DNA from: Flavobacteriales bacterium
GTDB lineage: Bacteria > Bacteroidota > Bacteroidia > NS11-12g > UBA9320
Length of the DNA stretch: 64,000 nt
Assembly: GCA_020635455.1 (NCBI GenBank)
Contig: JACJZT010000003.1
Coordinates: 522,725-586,724 of the forward strand
Reading direction: 5' to 3'
The notes under the pieces were generated by a model that had not been told where the DNA came from, ran no database searches, and saw nothing but the letters and a program-made list of their open reading frames with translations. Numbering within the stretch: position 1 is the stretch's first letter; every line of letters starts with the position of its first letter. A program made the translations under genes and the position numbers. Below are positions 54,740 to 64,000 of the stretch, one piece after another.

Positions 54740-56254
54740 TTACGGTTTTTTTGCATGATAGACAGAACTTCCTACATAAATTTGTTCGCGATCTATTAAA
54801 AACCCCCTTTCTGTGAATTTATTTACAATGTACTCATCTTCTTTTTCATCATTTTCGTTACGTTTATGAGTTACATGGGAAAACAGTATCCAAACTGAAG
54901 AATTTAATCCGGAGATAGGCTTTTGATACTTAGACCAGTTGTTTCGGTTGGAAGAGGTCAGGACTATATCTTTATCCGTAATACCTGTTTCAGGACCGAA
55001 CAGGTCCCTGTAAAACTGAAACGCAGGTGTAGCTCCGTAATAAACATATATTTTTTCTCCTTCAGTGTAGTTCGACCGAATATACGACATTGACTTTTTG
55101 ATCTCCTCTTTCTCTATCGGGAACCCATATCTAAACAACATAAAAATATTACTGCTTATCAATAATGGAAATAGAAAATTTAAGGCTTTGTATTTCTGAA
55201 AAAAATTCAGGATGACCGAAAATCCGTAAAATAGGATGAGAACAAAGTTAGGAAACTGATATAAGATCATTCTCTTGCTAAAAGGGTAGATCTTAAAATA
55301 AGCGATGATCAAATGAAGTACAAAAGGTGAAATCAATAAATAAAAATACCCGGGTACTTTTCGGTACAATTTATATAAACCAATTACCGGGAACGGAAGA
55401 AATACCATTGAATAGACCGAAAAATTCATCATTTCAAAAAAAAGGGTGAACTTAGAAGAAACCGATCTGTAAAAAGTGGCATCCAGAACATCATGAGAAA
55501 TGAATGCACCGGCATTTTGCCAGTATTCTACCATAAATTTGGTACTTGGGTGCCCGTCAATGAAAGCATAATAATAGAAGATAAATGAAATTAACCAGCT
55601 GCCCGGAACTTTAAGAATAAACGAATAGTTTCTTTTTGATGCCTTAAACTCAGTGTAAAGTATATACAGACCTATTAAAAAAAGCAATAATACAGCTACA
55701 TTAGATAACCAGATCGCGATAACGCCAATAATCGAATACAACCACCATTTGTCTTTAAGTTTTCCCTCAATGTAAAGTATAGCATAATAGGTCAGGGTTA
55801 ATCCAACAACAACATCGGTCATATATTGCTTTACTTCAGCCGAATAGGATACAACCAGGATGGTTGTTGCATAGAATGTAGTGGCATAAAGACTTGTTAA
55901 TTTGTCCTTAAAGATAAAAACTGTGATCGAAAGGAAGAAGTAAACTGAAACGAAAAAAGAAACTATCGATACGATACGCATCGACCAATCAGAATTTCCA
56001 AAGATCAGGCTAAAGGTTTTCTCCAGCATCAGGTAACCTATGGGCGCCACCTGGTTATGGTCCAGTGCCTTCAATAAGCCTGTCCATGATCTGTCGGTGA
56101 TGTTTAATGCAAGCTTCGCTTCATCTGACCATAAACTTCGGAAACTCAGGAAATTGAAAAATACCAGTCCAAGTGCAAGCAGTAAAAACCCCCATGCAAT
56201 CTTGAATTGCATAGAATTAGCAGAATTATCATTTTTAACATATAGCCAACTCAC
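54740..56254 (-). CDS. GT39-like polytopic glycosyltransferase
   Basis: A 504-residue membrane protein with about 11 hydrophobic segments. Near the N-terminus, after the first helix, is LWSDEAKLALNI, carrying the acidic pair found in the first outer loop of ArnT/PMT-type enzymes that transfer sugars from polyprenyl phosphate. The last 110 residues are soluble. The start is uncertain: GTG at 56254 or ATG at 56212. It is convergent with the small exported gene and follows the carboxylase gene on the minus strand. Confidence 0.78.
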   Translation of the reverse strand: MSWLYVKNDNSANSMQFKIAWGFLLLALGLVFFNFLSFRSLWSDEAKLALNITDRSWTGLLKALDHNQVAPIGYLMLEKTFSLIFGNSDWSMRIVSIVSFFVSVYFFLSITVFIFKDKLTSLYATTFYATTILVVSYSAEVKQYMTDVVVGLTLTYYAILYIEGKLKDKWWLYSIIGVIAIWLSNVAVLLLFLIGLYILYTEFKASKRNYSFILKVPGSWLISFIFYYYAFIDGHPSTKFMVEYWQNAGAFISHDVLDATFYRSVSSKFTLFFEMMNFSVYSMVFLPFPVIGLYKLYRKVPGYFYLLISPFVLHLIIAYFKIYPFSKRMILYQFPNFVLILFYGFSVILNFFQKYKALNFLFPLLISSNIFMLFRYGFPIEKEEIKKSMSYIRSNYTEGEKIYVYYGATPAFQFYRDLFGPETGITDKDIVLTSSNRNNWSKYQKPISGLNSSVWILFSHVTHKRNENDEKEDEYIVNKFTERGFLIDREQIYVGSSVYHAKKP

Positions 56255-56282
56255 CTACTAAGAGCATGGTTTAAAAGTCTTT

Positions 56283-57824
56283 TTAAAGTGGAATGTTACC
56301 ATGCTTCTTTTTAGGAAGGTTCACTACTTTATTTTCGAGCATCTTAAACGCTTTTATAAGTTTAATTCGTGTTTCTTCCGGTAGGATCACTTCATCAATA
56401 AATCCTCTCTCTGCCGCTCGGTATGGGTTGGCAAATATTCCTGCATACTCAGCCTCTTTTTGCTTCCATGCTTCTTCGGGATCACCCGATTCTGTGATCT
56501 CCTTTTTAAAGATTATTTCTGCAGCACCTTTGGCACCCATAACTGCGATCTCAGCCGATGGCCAGGCAAAATTCATATCGGCACCAATATGTTTACTGTT
56601 CATAACATCATAAGCTCCTCCATATGCTTTTCTGGTAATTACCGTTACTCTCGGAACGGTGGCTTCGCAGAAGGCATATAATAATTTAGCACCGTTGGTA
56701 ATAATGGCATTCCACTCCTGATCCGTACCGGGTAAAAATCCTGGCACGTCTTCCAAAACGAGAAGCGGTATGTTGAACGAGTCGCAAAACCTAACAAACC
56801 GGGCAGCCTTCTGACTACTTTTAACATCCAAAACCCCTGCTAAAAATGCAGGCTGATTTGCCACGATCCCAATACTTCTGCCAGCCAGACGTGCAAATCC
56901 CACCACAATGTTCTCTGCAAAATCTTTGTGAACCTCAAAAAAAGTTTCTTCATCAATAATTCCTTCAATAACTTCTTTTATATCATAAGGTTGGTTCGGA
57001 TTCTCGGGTACACAGTTTTTCAAGGCTTCACGCAATTCGTTATCCTTTAAGGTATAACTCATAAAGGGCGGTCTTTCTTCACAATTTTGCGGAATGTAAC
57101 TCAATAATTTCCGCAAATTATTCATGGCTTCCCTTTCATTAATAGCACTGATATGAGAAACACCTGACTTGCTGCCATGAACCGATGCTCCTCCGAGTTC
57201 TTCACTGCTAACTTCTTCATTGGTAACGGTTTTAACCACATTAGGACCTGTAACAAACATGTAAGAAGAGTTTTCCACCATCATAATAAAATCTGTAATT
57301 GCGGGACTATACACAGCACCTCCGGCACAAGGTCCCATTATAACGGAAATTTGTGGAACGACGCCACTGGCTAAAGTGTTTCTGTAAAAAATATCTGCAT
57401 AACCTCCCAAAGAAACAACGCCTTCCTGTATCCTGGCTCCACCGCTGTCGTTCAAGCCAATTAAAGGAGCTCCGTTTTTCATTGCCATGTCCATGATCTT
57501 GCAAATCTTTTCGGCATGCGTTTCACTCAGGGAACCTCCAAAAACTGTAAAATCCTGTGAAAACACAAAAATCAATCTTCCATTAACCGTGCCATATCCT
57601 GTAATAACTCCGTCACCGGGGTAATGGATCTTTTCCATTCCGAAATCTGTACTGCGGTGTTTTACAAAGGCATCGATCTCTTCAAAACTACCTCTGTCCA
57701 ACAAAAGGTGCAATCGCTCTCTGGCAGTCAATTTTCCTTTATTATGCTGGGCATCTATGCGATTTACACCTCCACCAAGCTTTGCAAGTTCTCTCTTGTG
57801 AATGAGTTTTTCTCTTTTATCCAT
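56283..57824 (-). CDS. Acyl-CoA carboxylase carboxyltransferase (beta) subunit
   Basis: A 513-residue carboxyltransferase that moves CO2 from biotin to an acyl-CoA, most likely propionyl-CoA (giving methylmalonyl-CoA). Seen: N-terminal [35 protein letters not shown] (in part), the acyl-CoA site [13 protein letters not shown], and the C-terminal carboxybiotin site ([31 protein letters not shown]). No biotin carboxylase or carrier subunit is adjacent. It is upstream of the glycosyltransferase gene on the same strand. Confidence 0.9.
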   Translation of the reverse strand: MDKREKLIHKRELAKLGGGVNRIDAQHNKGKLTARERLHLLLDRGSFEEIDAFVKHRSTDFGMEKIHYPGDGVITGYGTVNGRLIFVFSQDFTVFGGSLSETHAEKICKIMDMAMKNGAPLIGLNDSGGARIQEGVVSLGGYADIFYRNTLASGVVPQISVIMGPCAGGAVYSPAITDFIMMVENSSYMFVTGPNVVKTVTNEEVSSEELGGASVHGSKSGVSHISAINEREAMNNLRKLLSYIPQNCEERPPFMSYTLKDNELREALKNCVPENPNQPYDIKEVIEGIIDEETFFEVHKDFAENIVVGFARLAGRSIGIVANQPAFLAGVLDVKSSQKAARFVRFCDSFNIPLLVLEDVPGFLPGTDQEWNAIITNGAKLLYAFCEATVPRVTVITRKAYGGAYDVMNSKHIGADMNFAWPSAEIAVMGAKGAAEIIFKKEITESGDPEEAWKQKEAEYAGIFANPYRAAERGFIDEVILPEETRIKLIKAFKMLENKVVNLPKKKHGNIPL

Positions 57825-57861
57825 ATATATTTTTTTAGCCTAAAAAAGGCTTTAAATTTAT

Positions 57862-58620
57862 TTAATTTTCCTCCAGAGCTTCAATAATTTCAGGGGTTAA
57901 TTCCAAATTGTGATAAACCGTATTCACATCATCGTCATCTTCAAGTTTATCGATCATTCTAAGCACCTTTAAAGCTTCGGTTAATTCGAGATGTTTATAA
58001 AGTATCGGTATTTGTTGAATTCCGGCTTCTTCAACTTCCACCTTGAATTCATCGAGTTTCTTTTGCATGTTGCCAAAATTCTCGAACGAGCAAATGATCT
58101 CCGTTTTTTCATCCGTTTGTTCGATCTCCTCTGCACCTGCATCAATTATGTCAAACTCAAACTTTTCAGGATCAATACCGGCGATCTTTTCGTTGAGAAT
58201 GGTAAAAACCCCCTTTGGGCTAAAAATAAAACTCAGTGAACCCTTGGTCCCTAAGCTGCCTCCGGCTTTTAAAAAGATACTGCGTATGTTGGCAACGGTT
58301 CGGTTAACATTATCTGTGGTGGTTTCAATATAAATCCCCACCCCTCCATTGGAATACCCTTCATAAGAATGTTCCTGAAAATTATCACCCTCACCGCCCG
58401 TGGCCTTATTTATGGCATTTTCGATCTTGTCTTTGGGTATATTGGCCCCTCTTGCATTTTGCATTGCCAACCTCAGGGCCGGATTGCTTTCAGGATTTGT
58501 TCCTCCGTCGCGACTTGCAATGGTAATCTCCCTTAAGATCCTTGTAAATAATTTTGCTCTTCTTTTATCCTGCGCCCCTTTGCGGTGTTTGATATTTGCC
58601 CATTTACTATGCCCTGCCAT
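57862..58620 (-). CDS. YebC/PmpR-family protein
   Basis: A 252-residue protein with the family N-terminus MAGHSKWANIKHRKGAQD and the usual GGEGD-type loop and acidic C-terminus. YebC/PmpR proteins have been described as transcriptional regulators, and recent work links YebC-type proteins to translation of proline-rich stretches. Length is standard. It lies 37 bp upstream of the carboxylase gene, likely a separate transcript. Confidence 0.93.
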   Translation of the reverse strand: MAGHSKWANIKHRKGAQDKRRAKLFTRILREITIASRDGGTNPESNPALRLAMQNARGANIPKDKIENAINKATGGEGDNFQEHSYEGYSNGGVGIYIETTTDNVNRTVANIRSIFLKAGGSLGTKGSLSFIFSPKGVFTILNEKIAGIDPEKFEFDIIDAGAEEIEQTDEKTEIICSFENFGNMQKKLDEFKVEVEEAGIQQIPILYKHLELTEALKVLRMIDKLEDDDDVNTVYHNLELTPEIIEALEEN

Positions 58621-58683
58621 TCAAGTACAAAAATAAGGATAGCTTAACTTAATTAATAATAATCTTCAATTGGCAAGCTGCAT

Positions 58684-58716
58684 AAAAAAGGCTGCCCTTA
58701 AAAAGTAGCAGCCTCT
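58684..58716 (-). terminator. Rho-independent terminator after the T9SS cargo gene
   Basis: Read on the minus strand: AGGCTGC (58714-58708), a 12-base loop, GCAGCCT (58695-58689), then a T tract from the run of A at 58684-58689. It is the clearest intrinsic terminator in the window. Confidence 0.85.
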
Positions 58717-58736
58717 TTGTGGGAGTATGTCGATCC

Positions 58737-59585
58737 CTATCTGGATATGATTAATTTATTTGTTTCGCTGTATGATCCGGTAGATACTTTGTAATAATAA
58801 ATTCCCGGAGTTAAACCTTCTACATCAACTTCAGCAGTGTAAGTTCCGTAATTCTGCTTTTCGTTAAGAATTTCCTTCACCATCTTTCCACTCATGTCAT
58901 ATAATTCAACTTTTACATCCGAAGTGGTGTTGATCTGATAACGGATCGTTGCTTTATCGGAAACAGGGTTTGGGCTGATCTCTGGAGCACCAACAAGGTT
59001 GTTGTTCAATTCCTTAGCAGTTGCAGAGTTTTCAGAAAACTTAACATTATCTAATATCATGCTTGTTCCTTGTAAACGAACGGTAGAAACCGAAGTAATG
59101 AAAGAAATATAAGCGGTATCAGGATTTCCTGTTATTTTGTATTTATCGCTTAATTCGAGGATGGCTTCTTTCCATGGATATGAAGCGGAAGGGAACACAA
59201 AGGCAACACTGATCAAGGTATCAACAGACATGGTTGTAGTGTTGTATTTTGTTAATCGTACTATCGCTGCAGCAGCTTCACCTTGTCCTGCAGGTAAATA
59301 ATTGTACATGAAACGAAAAGAATTAGGTCGTTGCGAATAGGCAAATTTTTGGCTAATACTAGCAACTGTAGTTGTGTTTTGTAAGAATGCCATTTTAGTA
59401 CCGTTTACAGGTAAAATAACTTCTTGTCCGCCTGAAGATAGGTTCACAGTAACTTTATCAATGATCTGTGCATTGTTACCTTTCCATTCTGTAGCCCCAT
59501 CTTCAAAACCACCGTTTGGAACCATTTGAGCGAAAGCTCCTGTTCCAATTAAGATGGAACATAATACAGTAAATATTTTTTTCAT
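58737..59585 (-). CDS. T9SS type A sorting-domain protein (282 residues)
   Basis: A secreted protein with a signal peptide (1-19, ending FAQ), a beta-rich carbohydrate-binding-like region (about 20-190; VPNGGFEDGATEW), and a C-terminal type IX sorting domain (ISPNPVSDKATIRYQ...LTPGIYYYKVS). Its function beyond export is unknown. It has its own -7 box and a strong terminator, so it is a single-gene transcript. Confidence 0.88.
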   Translation of the reverse strand: MKKIFTVLCSILIGTGAFAQMVPNGGFEDGATEWKGNNAQIIDKVTVNLSSGGQEVILPVNGTKMAFLQNTTTVASISQKFAYSQRPNSFRFMYNYLPAGQGEAAAAIVRLTKYNTTTMSVDTLISVAFVFPSASYPWKEAILELSDKYKITGNPDTAYISFITSVSTVRLQGTSMILDNVKFSENSATAKELNNNLVGAPEISPNPVSDKATIRYQINTTSDVKVELYDMSGKMVKEILNEKQNYGTYTAEVDVEGLTPGIYYYKVSTGSYSETNKLIISR

Positions 59586-59603
59586 GTTAATTTATTATTT
59601 TGT

Positions 59604-59611
59604 CAAAAATA
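59604..59611 (-). promoter_or_regulatory. -7 box of the T9SS cargo gene
   Basis: Minus strand TATTTTTG matches TAnnTTTG, 19 bases before the ATG at 59585. No clear -33 TTG is seen. Confidence 0.5.
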
Positions 59612-59631
59612 GTAAAATGACATAAAATATC

Positions 59632-62607
59632 TTAACTCAGAATTTTTTTTATGTCATTTACATCCAATGTTTTATAAAAGGAATCCTCTGCAAGAACCAA
59701 TTCAGAGGCCATATTTAACTTCTTATTTTGCAGATGGAGAATTTTTTCCTCAACCGTATTTCGGGTGATGAATTTATAACTGAAAACATTTTTGGTTTGA
59801 CCGATCCTGTGCGTTCGGTCAACTGCCTGCCGTTCTACAGATGGATTCCACCAGGGATCAACAATAAAAACATAATCGGCTGCAGTAAGGGTTAAACCTA
59901 CACCTCCGGCCTTTAAAGAGACAAGAAATACGGGAATATCCACGGATCCCTGAAACAACTTTACCTGCTCCTGTCTTTGCTTTGAAGAATAACTACCATC
60001 AAAATAACAATGCCGGATCTTTAATTTTAAAAACGCTTCTTTGAATAGGGATAACTGCTTTACAAACTGAGAATAGATCAGGATCTTATGCCCGGAATTT
60101 ACAACCGTAACTGTCTTTTCAATAAGCTCATCAAACTTTCCGGATTGCCCGGTGTATTCAGGGTTGGTTAATTTTGGATGGTTTGCGATCTGTCTTAGTT
60201 TGGTCAAACCTGCAATGATGTTGAACCTTGATTTTTGCAACCCGTCGTTCTCAATGCTCTCCAGTATTTCATTCCGGAATTTGGATTTTGTTTCTTCATA
60301 CAAAATTTCCTGTTCAGGGCTCATATCACAATAAAGGATCTGTTCGGTTTTTTCAGGAAGTTCTGTGGCAACCTGTGACTTGGTTCGTCGTAAAAGAAAA
60401 GGTTTGATGATTCCCTTTAGTTCTTCTAATTTCTCTGTATCCGAATTCTTTTCAATAGGCAATACATAGTTCTCTTCAAAAAACTTAAGTCCTCCTAAAA
60501 GCCCCTTATTTACAAAACTCATTTGCGACCATAGATCCATAACCGAATTTTCGACAGGCGTACCGGTAAGGGCAAGCTTATAAGTACTTTGCAAATTTCT
60601 GATCGATCTTGAAACCTTGCTTTTAGGATTTTTAATGTTTTGACTTTCATCAAGAATTATATAATGAAAATGAAAATCCTTTACAAAACTTTCATCGTTT
60701 CTCATGGTACCATATGTACTTATGATCAGATCATAGTTTCTAAAATGAAGGGAGTTTTTCGGTCTTCCCGGACCTGAATGAACAAAGATTTTTAAACTGG
60801 GTGTAAATTTTGCAGCTTCCGATCTCCAGGTATAGATCAGGGAAGTTGGTACGATCAGTAAGGATGTTTTCGATTTACTTGTAAAACCGTTTTCTGCTTG
60901 AACGGCATCAAAAATGCTCAACTGACCGCCAGTTTTTTTAACACTTAAATGTTCATCGATCTGTGGTTTTTGAATGGAATTGATCTCCTTTTCATTCTGA
61001 AGCAAGGCAAGGGTTTGTATGGTTTTACCCAATCCCATATCATCTGCCAGACATCCGCCAAAATTAAATTCCTGAAGAAAATAAAACCAATTGTAACCAG
61101 CGATCTGGTATGGCCGTAATCTACCTTTAAAATTAACCGGTAGTTGCTTTTCTTTAATTGTTTCAAAATCCTTTAAACCTTCAAGCTTTGATTGGATGAT
61201 ACCCGTTTTGGGCAAATTGCCTAGCATACCAAGATGGTGTTTTTTGATTCTGATGTGTTCTTTACCTTCGTTAAAGCGGGTCAGACTTTGAAATTTAGCC
61301 ATCCATTCCTCCGGAATAAGTGCAATTTTTCCATTCGGAAGAAGAAAATTTCGGTCGTTATTCAGGATGTTGTCTTTCAGATCAAGAAATGAAAACTCAA
61401 ATTCACCAAACCAGATCCTTGTTTGAAGGTCGAACCAGTCACCATTCTTATTAACTTCTATTTTCATATCCTTCTTTCCAAGAAAGTATTCATGACTTAA
61501 ATTCTGTTCTATTTCAACATCTCTGCCGAAAAGGGCTTCATAATTTCTTTCAAGCCATTCTATCGACTTATAAGGTTCTTCCTTTTCTATGGAATTGAAA
61601 CGGTCTGGGTCTACCTGAAAAACAGATCCTTCTTTTTGACTCAAACCAAGCGAAATGATAAATTCTTTTTTATGCTCCTCCCAACTTTTACTTCTTCTTA
61701 TTTTATGGATCACCATATTCTCACCTGAATACTCATAATATGCATGAGCTTTCTTTTTTGAATGATACGGAAAAATGGAGGTATTATACCTGAAATTTAA
61801 AACAAACCAGGGTTTTCCATGCATACCTCCTTCCAGTTTCAGGATAGCCTTTCCCTGATGGGTCTCTTGTTTTATTTCAATCCCATCAGTTCTGATATTA
61901 AACTTTTCAATCAGTTCGAGTCCGAATTTGTCAAAGAAAATTTTCTCGGCCTTAGGTGCAATGGATATATAATATTTTGTCAGGAATGGTTCTAGTTTTT
62001 TTCCATCCAATTCAGGCAGGTGTATCAAACTTTCACCCAGGATCAGGTATGCAGGAGAGTATATAAGAATGGCCCCGTTACCAACAATTTTAAGCCGTTG
62101 TTCCTCATATTTTAAGGTAATGTAATAGCGTGTCTCTTCCTGATTCTTAACAAAATGAAAAAGTACACCTACCTCATTCGATAGGTACTTTAATTTTATC
62201 GAGGATGGATTTTTGGAATCACCGGAATAAAATATTCTATCCTTGTTGATAAAGTCCATAGCCTCTACTATGCGCCTTTCTATAAAAGGTCTGATGGTTT
62301 GCTCGAAAAAGTTTTTGTCACATTTCCTTTCAAAATATTCCTTAGGCCTTATTGCAGATTTTTTGTAGTACTTTTTAACAATGTTTTCAGGAGTGAAGGT
62401 TTCCAGGATCCTGATACTTTGTACATCATTTTCGGTTAGCAGGTCTTTGTAAAGTTTTATATTAGAAACCATCAAACGCTGATGTGCCAGCGAATAATTT
62501 CCTGCCGGAGTAACTTCAACCAGATAAGGTTCAATAATTAAACCCAGAAACTGATTTCTTACCACTGCGAAAATGAATTCAACTTTTGCGTTTTCAGTTA
62601 ACTGCAT
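59632..62607 (-). CDS. SNF2-family DEAD/DEAH-box helicase-like ATPase
   Basis: A 991-residue protein. The first 480 residues are an uncharacterised N-terminal region seen in bacterial SNF2 proteins. The motor follows with DDMGLGKTIQTLALL (Walker A), DESQNIKN in place of DEAH, LTGTPVENS, and C-terminal motifs LVSLKAGGVGLTLTAADYV (in part) and DRTHRIGQTK. Such enzymes translocate on double-stranded DNA and remodel protein-DNA complexes; the bacterial role is unclear. Confidence 0.92.
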   Translation of the reverse strand: MQLTENAKVEFIFAVVRNQFLGLIIEPYLVEVTPAGNYSLAHQRLMVSNIKLYKDLLTENDVQSIRILETFTPENIVKKYYKKSAIRPKEYFERKCDKNFFEQTIRPFIERRIVEAMDFINKDRIFYSGDSKNPSSIKLKYLSNEVGVLFHFVKNQEETRYYITLKYEEQRLKIVGNGAILIYSPAYLILGESLIHLPELDGKKLEPFLTKYYISIAPKAEKIFFDKFGLELIEKFNIRTDGIEIKQETHQGKAILKLEGGMHGKPWFVLNFRYNTSIFPYHSKKKAHAYYEYSGENMVIHKIRRSKSWEEHKKEFIISLGLSQKEGSVFQVDPDRFNSIEKEEPYKSIEWLERNYEALFGRDVEIEQNLSHEYFLGKKDMKIEVNKNGDWFDLQTRIWFGEFEFSFLDLKDNILNNDRNFLLPNGKIALIPEEWMAKFQSLTRFNEGKEHIRIKKHHLGMLGNLPKTGIIQSKLEGLKDFETIKEKQLPVNFKGRLRPYQIAGYNWFYFLQEFNFGGCLADDMGLGKTIQTLALLQNEKEINSIQKPQIDEHLSVKKTGGQLSIFDAVQAENGFTSKSKTSLLIVPTSLIYTWRSEAAKFTPSLKIFVHSGPGRPKNSLHFRNYDLIISTYGTMRNDESFVKDFHFHYIILDESQNIKNPKSKVSRSIRNLQSTYKLALTGTPVENSVMDLWSQMSFVNKGLLGGLKFFEENYVLPIEKNSDTEKLEELKGIIKPFLLRRTKSQVATELPEKTEQILYCDMSPEQEILYEETKSKFRNEILESIENDGLQKSRFNIIAGLTKLRQIANHPKLTNPEYTGQSGKFDELIEKTVTVVNSGHKILIYSQFVKQLSLFKEAFLKLKIRHCYFDGSYSSKQRQEQVKLFQGSVDIPVFLVSLKAGGVGLTLTAADYVFIVDPWWNPSVERQAVDRTHRIGQTKNVFSYKFITRNTVEEKILHLQNKKLNMASELVLAEDSFYKTLDVNDIKKILS

Positions 62608-62752
62608 GTCCGGTTAAAAGATCCAAAACTTTCAAAAATAGGGCATTCCTCGATTTTAACCCGAAATTAAACACCACTAACTAAAAGAAATATTTCTGTA
62701 CTCATTTTTTTTCCGGAATGAACTATTTTAGCATTATTGTTAATAGATTAAT

Positions 62753-63775
62753 ATGTGGATTGATTTAAGATCGGATACGGTAACAAAGCCGGGAAAGGAA
62801 ATGTTGGAAGCCATGTTTTCAGCAAAGGTTGGTGACGATGTTTTTGGAGACGATCCCACCGTAAACTTATTGGAAGAAAAAGTTGCCAAATATTTTGGCA
62901 AGGAATCAGCCTTGTTTTTTCCCAGTGGTACCATGGCAAACCAGGTAGCTGTAAAATCTCATACACAATTGGCAGACGAAATAATCTGTGATCAAACATC
63001 CCATGTATATAAGTATGAGGGTGGGGGGCTGTCTGCCAATTCAGGTGTTTCTGTTAGGCTATTGCAAGGAAAAAGAGGGATCTTTACCGGAAACGAAGTT
63101 AAAAACAATATTAATTCGGACGATGTGCATTTTCCGGCGACTTCTGCCGTTGTAATTGAAAATACTGTAAATAAAGGGGGTGGGATTTGCTGGAAGGATG
63201 AGGAGATTCTCGACGTTCAAAAAGTATGCAAAGAACATCATCTCGCCCTTCATTTGGACGGTGCCCGACTCTGGAACGCAATGGTATCAAAAAAACAGGA
63301 CCCTTTATACTTCGGCAAATGGTTCGATACGATCTCCGTTTGTTTCAGCAAAGGTTTAGGATGTCCGGTTGGTTCGGTATTGGTTGGTAACCGGGAAATC
63401 ATTTCAAAAGCCAGGCGTCATCGTAAAAGAATGGGTGGTGGTATGCGGCAGGCAGGAATTCTGGCAGCTGCTTGTATCTACGCTCTTGAAAACAACATAA
63501 GCCGGCTAGAATTCGATCACCTTAAAGCAAATACTATCTATTCCATCATTCCTCAATTAAGCAGGGTCGTAGATTCTATGCAGGTTGAAACCAATATTCT
63601 ATTATTTAAACTTTCATCGGCGGATGAAGCTAATCAACTGGTTAGCAATTTATTAAAAGATCAAATCAAGTGTCTGCATACTGGGGAAGGTTGGATCAGG
63701 CTTGTTTTCCACCTGGATATTGAAGATGGTATGATGGAACAACTTTTAAAGTCTTTAAAAAAGCATGGAAATTAA
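62753..63775 (+). CDS. Threonine-aldolase-like PLP enzyme
   Basis: A 340-residue beta-eliminating-lyase-type enzyme of fold type I, likely cleaving L-threonine or allo-threonine to glycine and acetaldehyde. Seen: RSDTVTKPG at the N-terminus, DDVFGDDPTVNLLE, SGTMANQ, LHLDGARLWNA with the PLP-binding Asp, and the lysine in VCFSKGLGCPVGS. The last is the Schiff-base segment. Length is normal. Transcribed divergently from the SNF2 gene. Confidence 0.92.
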   Translation: MWIDLRSDTVTKPGKEMLEAMFSAKVGDDVFGDDPTVNLLEEKVAKYFGKESALFFPSGTMANQVAVKSHTQLADEIICDQTSHVYKYEGGGLSANSGVSVRLLQGKRGIFTGNEVKNNINSDDVHFPATSAVVIENTVNKGGGICWKDEEILDVQKVCKEHHLALHLDGARLWNAMVSKKQDPLYFGKWFDTISVCFSKGLGCPVGSVLVGNREIISKARRHRKRMGGGMRQAGILAAACIYALENNISRLEFDHLKANTIYSIIPQLSRVVDSMQVETNILLFKLSSADEANQLVSNLLKDQIKCLHTGEGWIRLVFHLDIEDGMMEQLLKSLKKHGN

Positions 63776-63798
63776 GCTATGACCTAAGGATGTTATCC

Positions 63799-64000
63799 TT
63801 AAATTTCAAACGATTCATTGCTTTCAGGTTCCTCGGCATCCAGCATTAACACTTGTAAATATTTTTCCAAGTTTGAAATGGTTGGGTATTCAAAGAGCAC
63901 GTTCATTGGCAATTGAATCGAAAATTTTTTATGTATTGCTGTCATCAACTTCATAATAAGGATCGAATCCCCTCCCAGCTCAAAGAAATTATCTTCGATA
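63799..64000 (-). CDS. C-terminal carrier (phosphopantetheine-binding) domain of an NRPS/PKS-type protein, partial
   Basis: The minus-strand frame enters from the right edge, so only the last 66 or so residues are present. They read DNFFELGGDSILIMKLM, the phosphopantetheine attachment signature with the modified Ser in GGDS, then PMNVLFEYPTISNLEKYL, typical of a carrier domain, and a short acidic tail. The gene is therefore probably a nonribosomal peptide or polyketide synthase module or a stand-alone ligase-carrier fusion; which one cannot be told from here. It converges with the aldolase gene. Confidence 0.82.
   Translation of the reverse strand, partial: IEDNFFELGGDSILIMKLMTAIHKKFSIQLPMNVLFEYPTISNLEKYLQVLMLDAEEPESNESFEI

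Overview
The window is chromosomal DNA of a member of the Bacteroidota. The evidence is two secreted proteins with type IX secretion C-terminal sorting domains, the lineage-typical order ftsX - DUF3098 - uppP, a DUF4290 protein, a DnaJ with only two zinc motifs, and several promoters of the Bacteroidota form (TAnnTTTG -7 box). Two ordinary core blocks flank a strikingly AT-rich accessory block of about 34 kb.

Left core (1-9820): the end of a thioredoxin-like gene, an IS1634-type insertion sequence bracketed by a perfect 237-bp target duplication, dnaJ-grpE, a TlpA-type thiol-disulfide oxidoreductase, murA (with Asp replacing the fosfomycin-target Cys), a DUF4290 gene, a lipoprotein M2 metallopeptidase, recR and tRNA-Pro(GGG).

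Defence island (about 10.2-43.9 kb, starting just after the tRNA). (a) A four-gene cassette: BCS1-like AAA ATPase, WYL regulator, Cas4-like/DUF2779 nuclease and a small PD-(D/E)XK-like protein. (b) A tightly packed run of 13 genes: an adenine methylase fused to a target-recognition domain and a histidine-kinase-type ATPase domain, its receiver/cold-shock partner, HsdM, a DUF1016 nuclease, HsdS, a SIR2-like DUF4917 protein, two DUF262 (GmrSD-like) proteins, HsdR, McrB, McrC, an OLD-like ATPase and an unrecognised partner. (c) A divergent WYL regulator. (d) A four-gene operon headed by a retron-type reverse transcriptase, with overlapping genes for a small possible pseudo-receiver, a receiver-HEPN protein and a phospholipase-D nuclease fused to an Hsp70 substrate-binding-like domain. 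An inverted repeat CTGTG-N11-CACAG occurs upstream of both the methylase-kinase gene and the second WYL gene, at nearly the same distance from a -7-like box, suggesting one regulator ties parts of the island together.

Right core (44.0-64.0 kb): a cation-chloride-cotransporter-like permease, a SulP anion transporter with a long C-terminal extension, a small conserved protein, a 900-residue T9SS cargo protein, ftsX - DUF3098 - uppP - small exported protein, a GT39-like membrane glycosyltransferase, an acyl-CoA carboxylase beta chain, a YebC-family regulator, a second T9SS cargo protein, a SNF2 helicase, a threonine-aldolase-like enzyme, and, running off the right edge, the C-terminal carrier domain of a probable NRPS/PKS-type enzyme.

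The most interesting content is the use of two-component signalling parts (GHKL ATPase, receiver domains) inside a modification system and inside a retron-type operon, and the PLD-Hsp70-like fusion. These assignments come from motif reading only; no database search or structure prediction was run.
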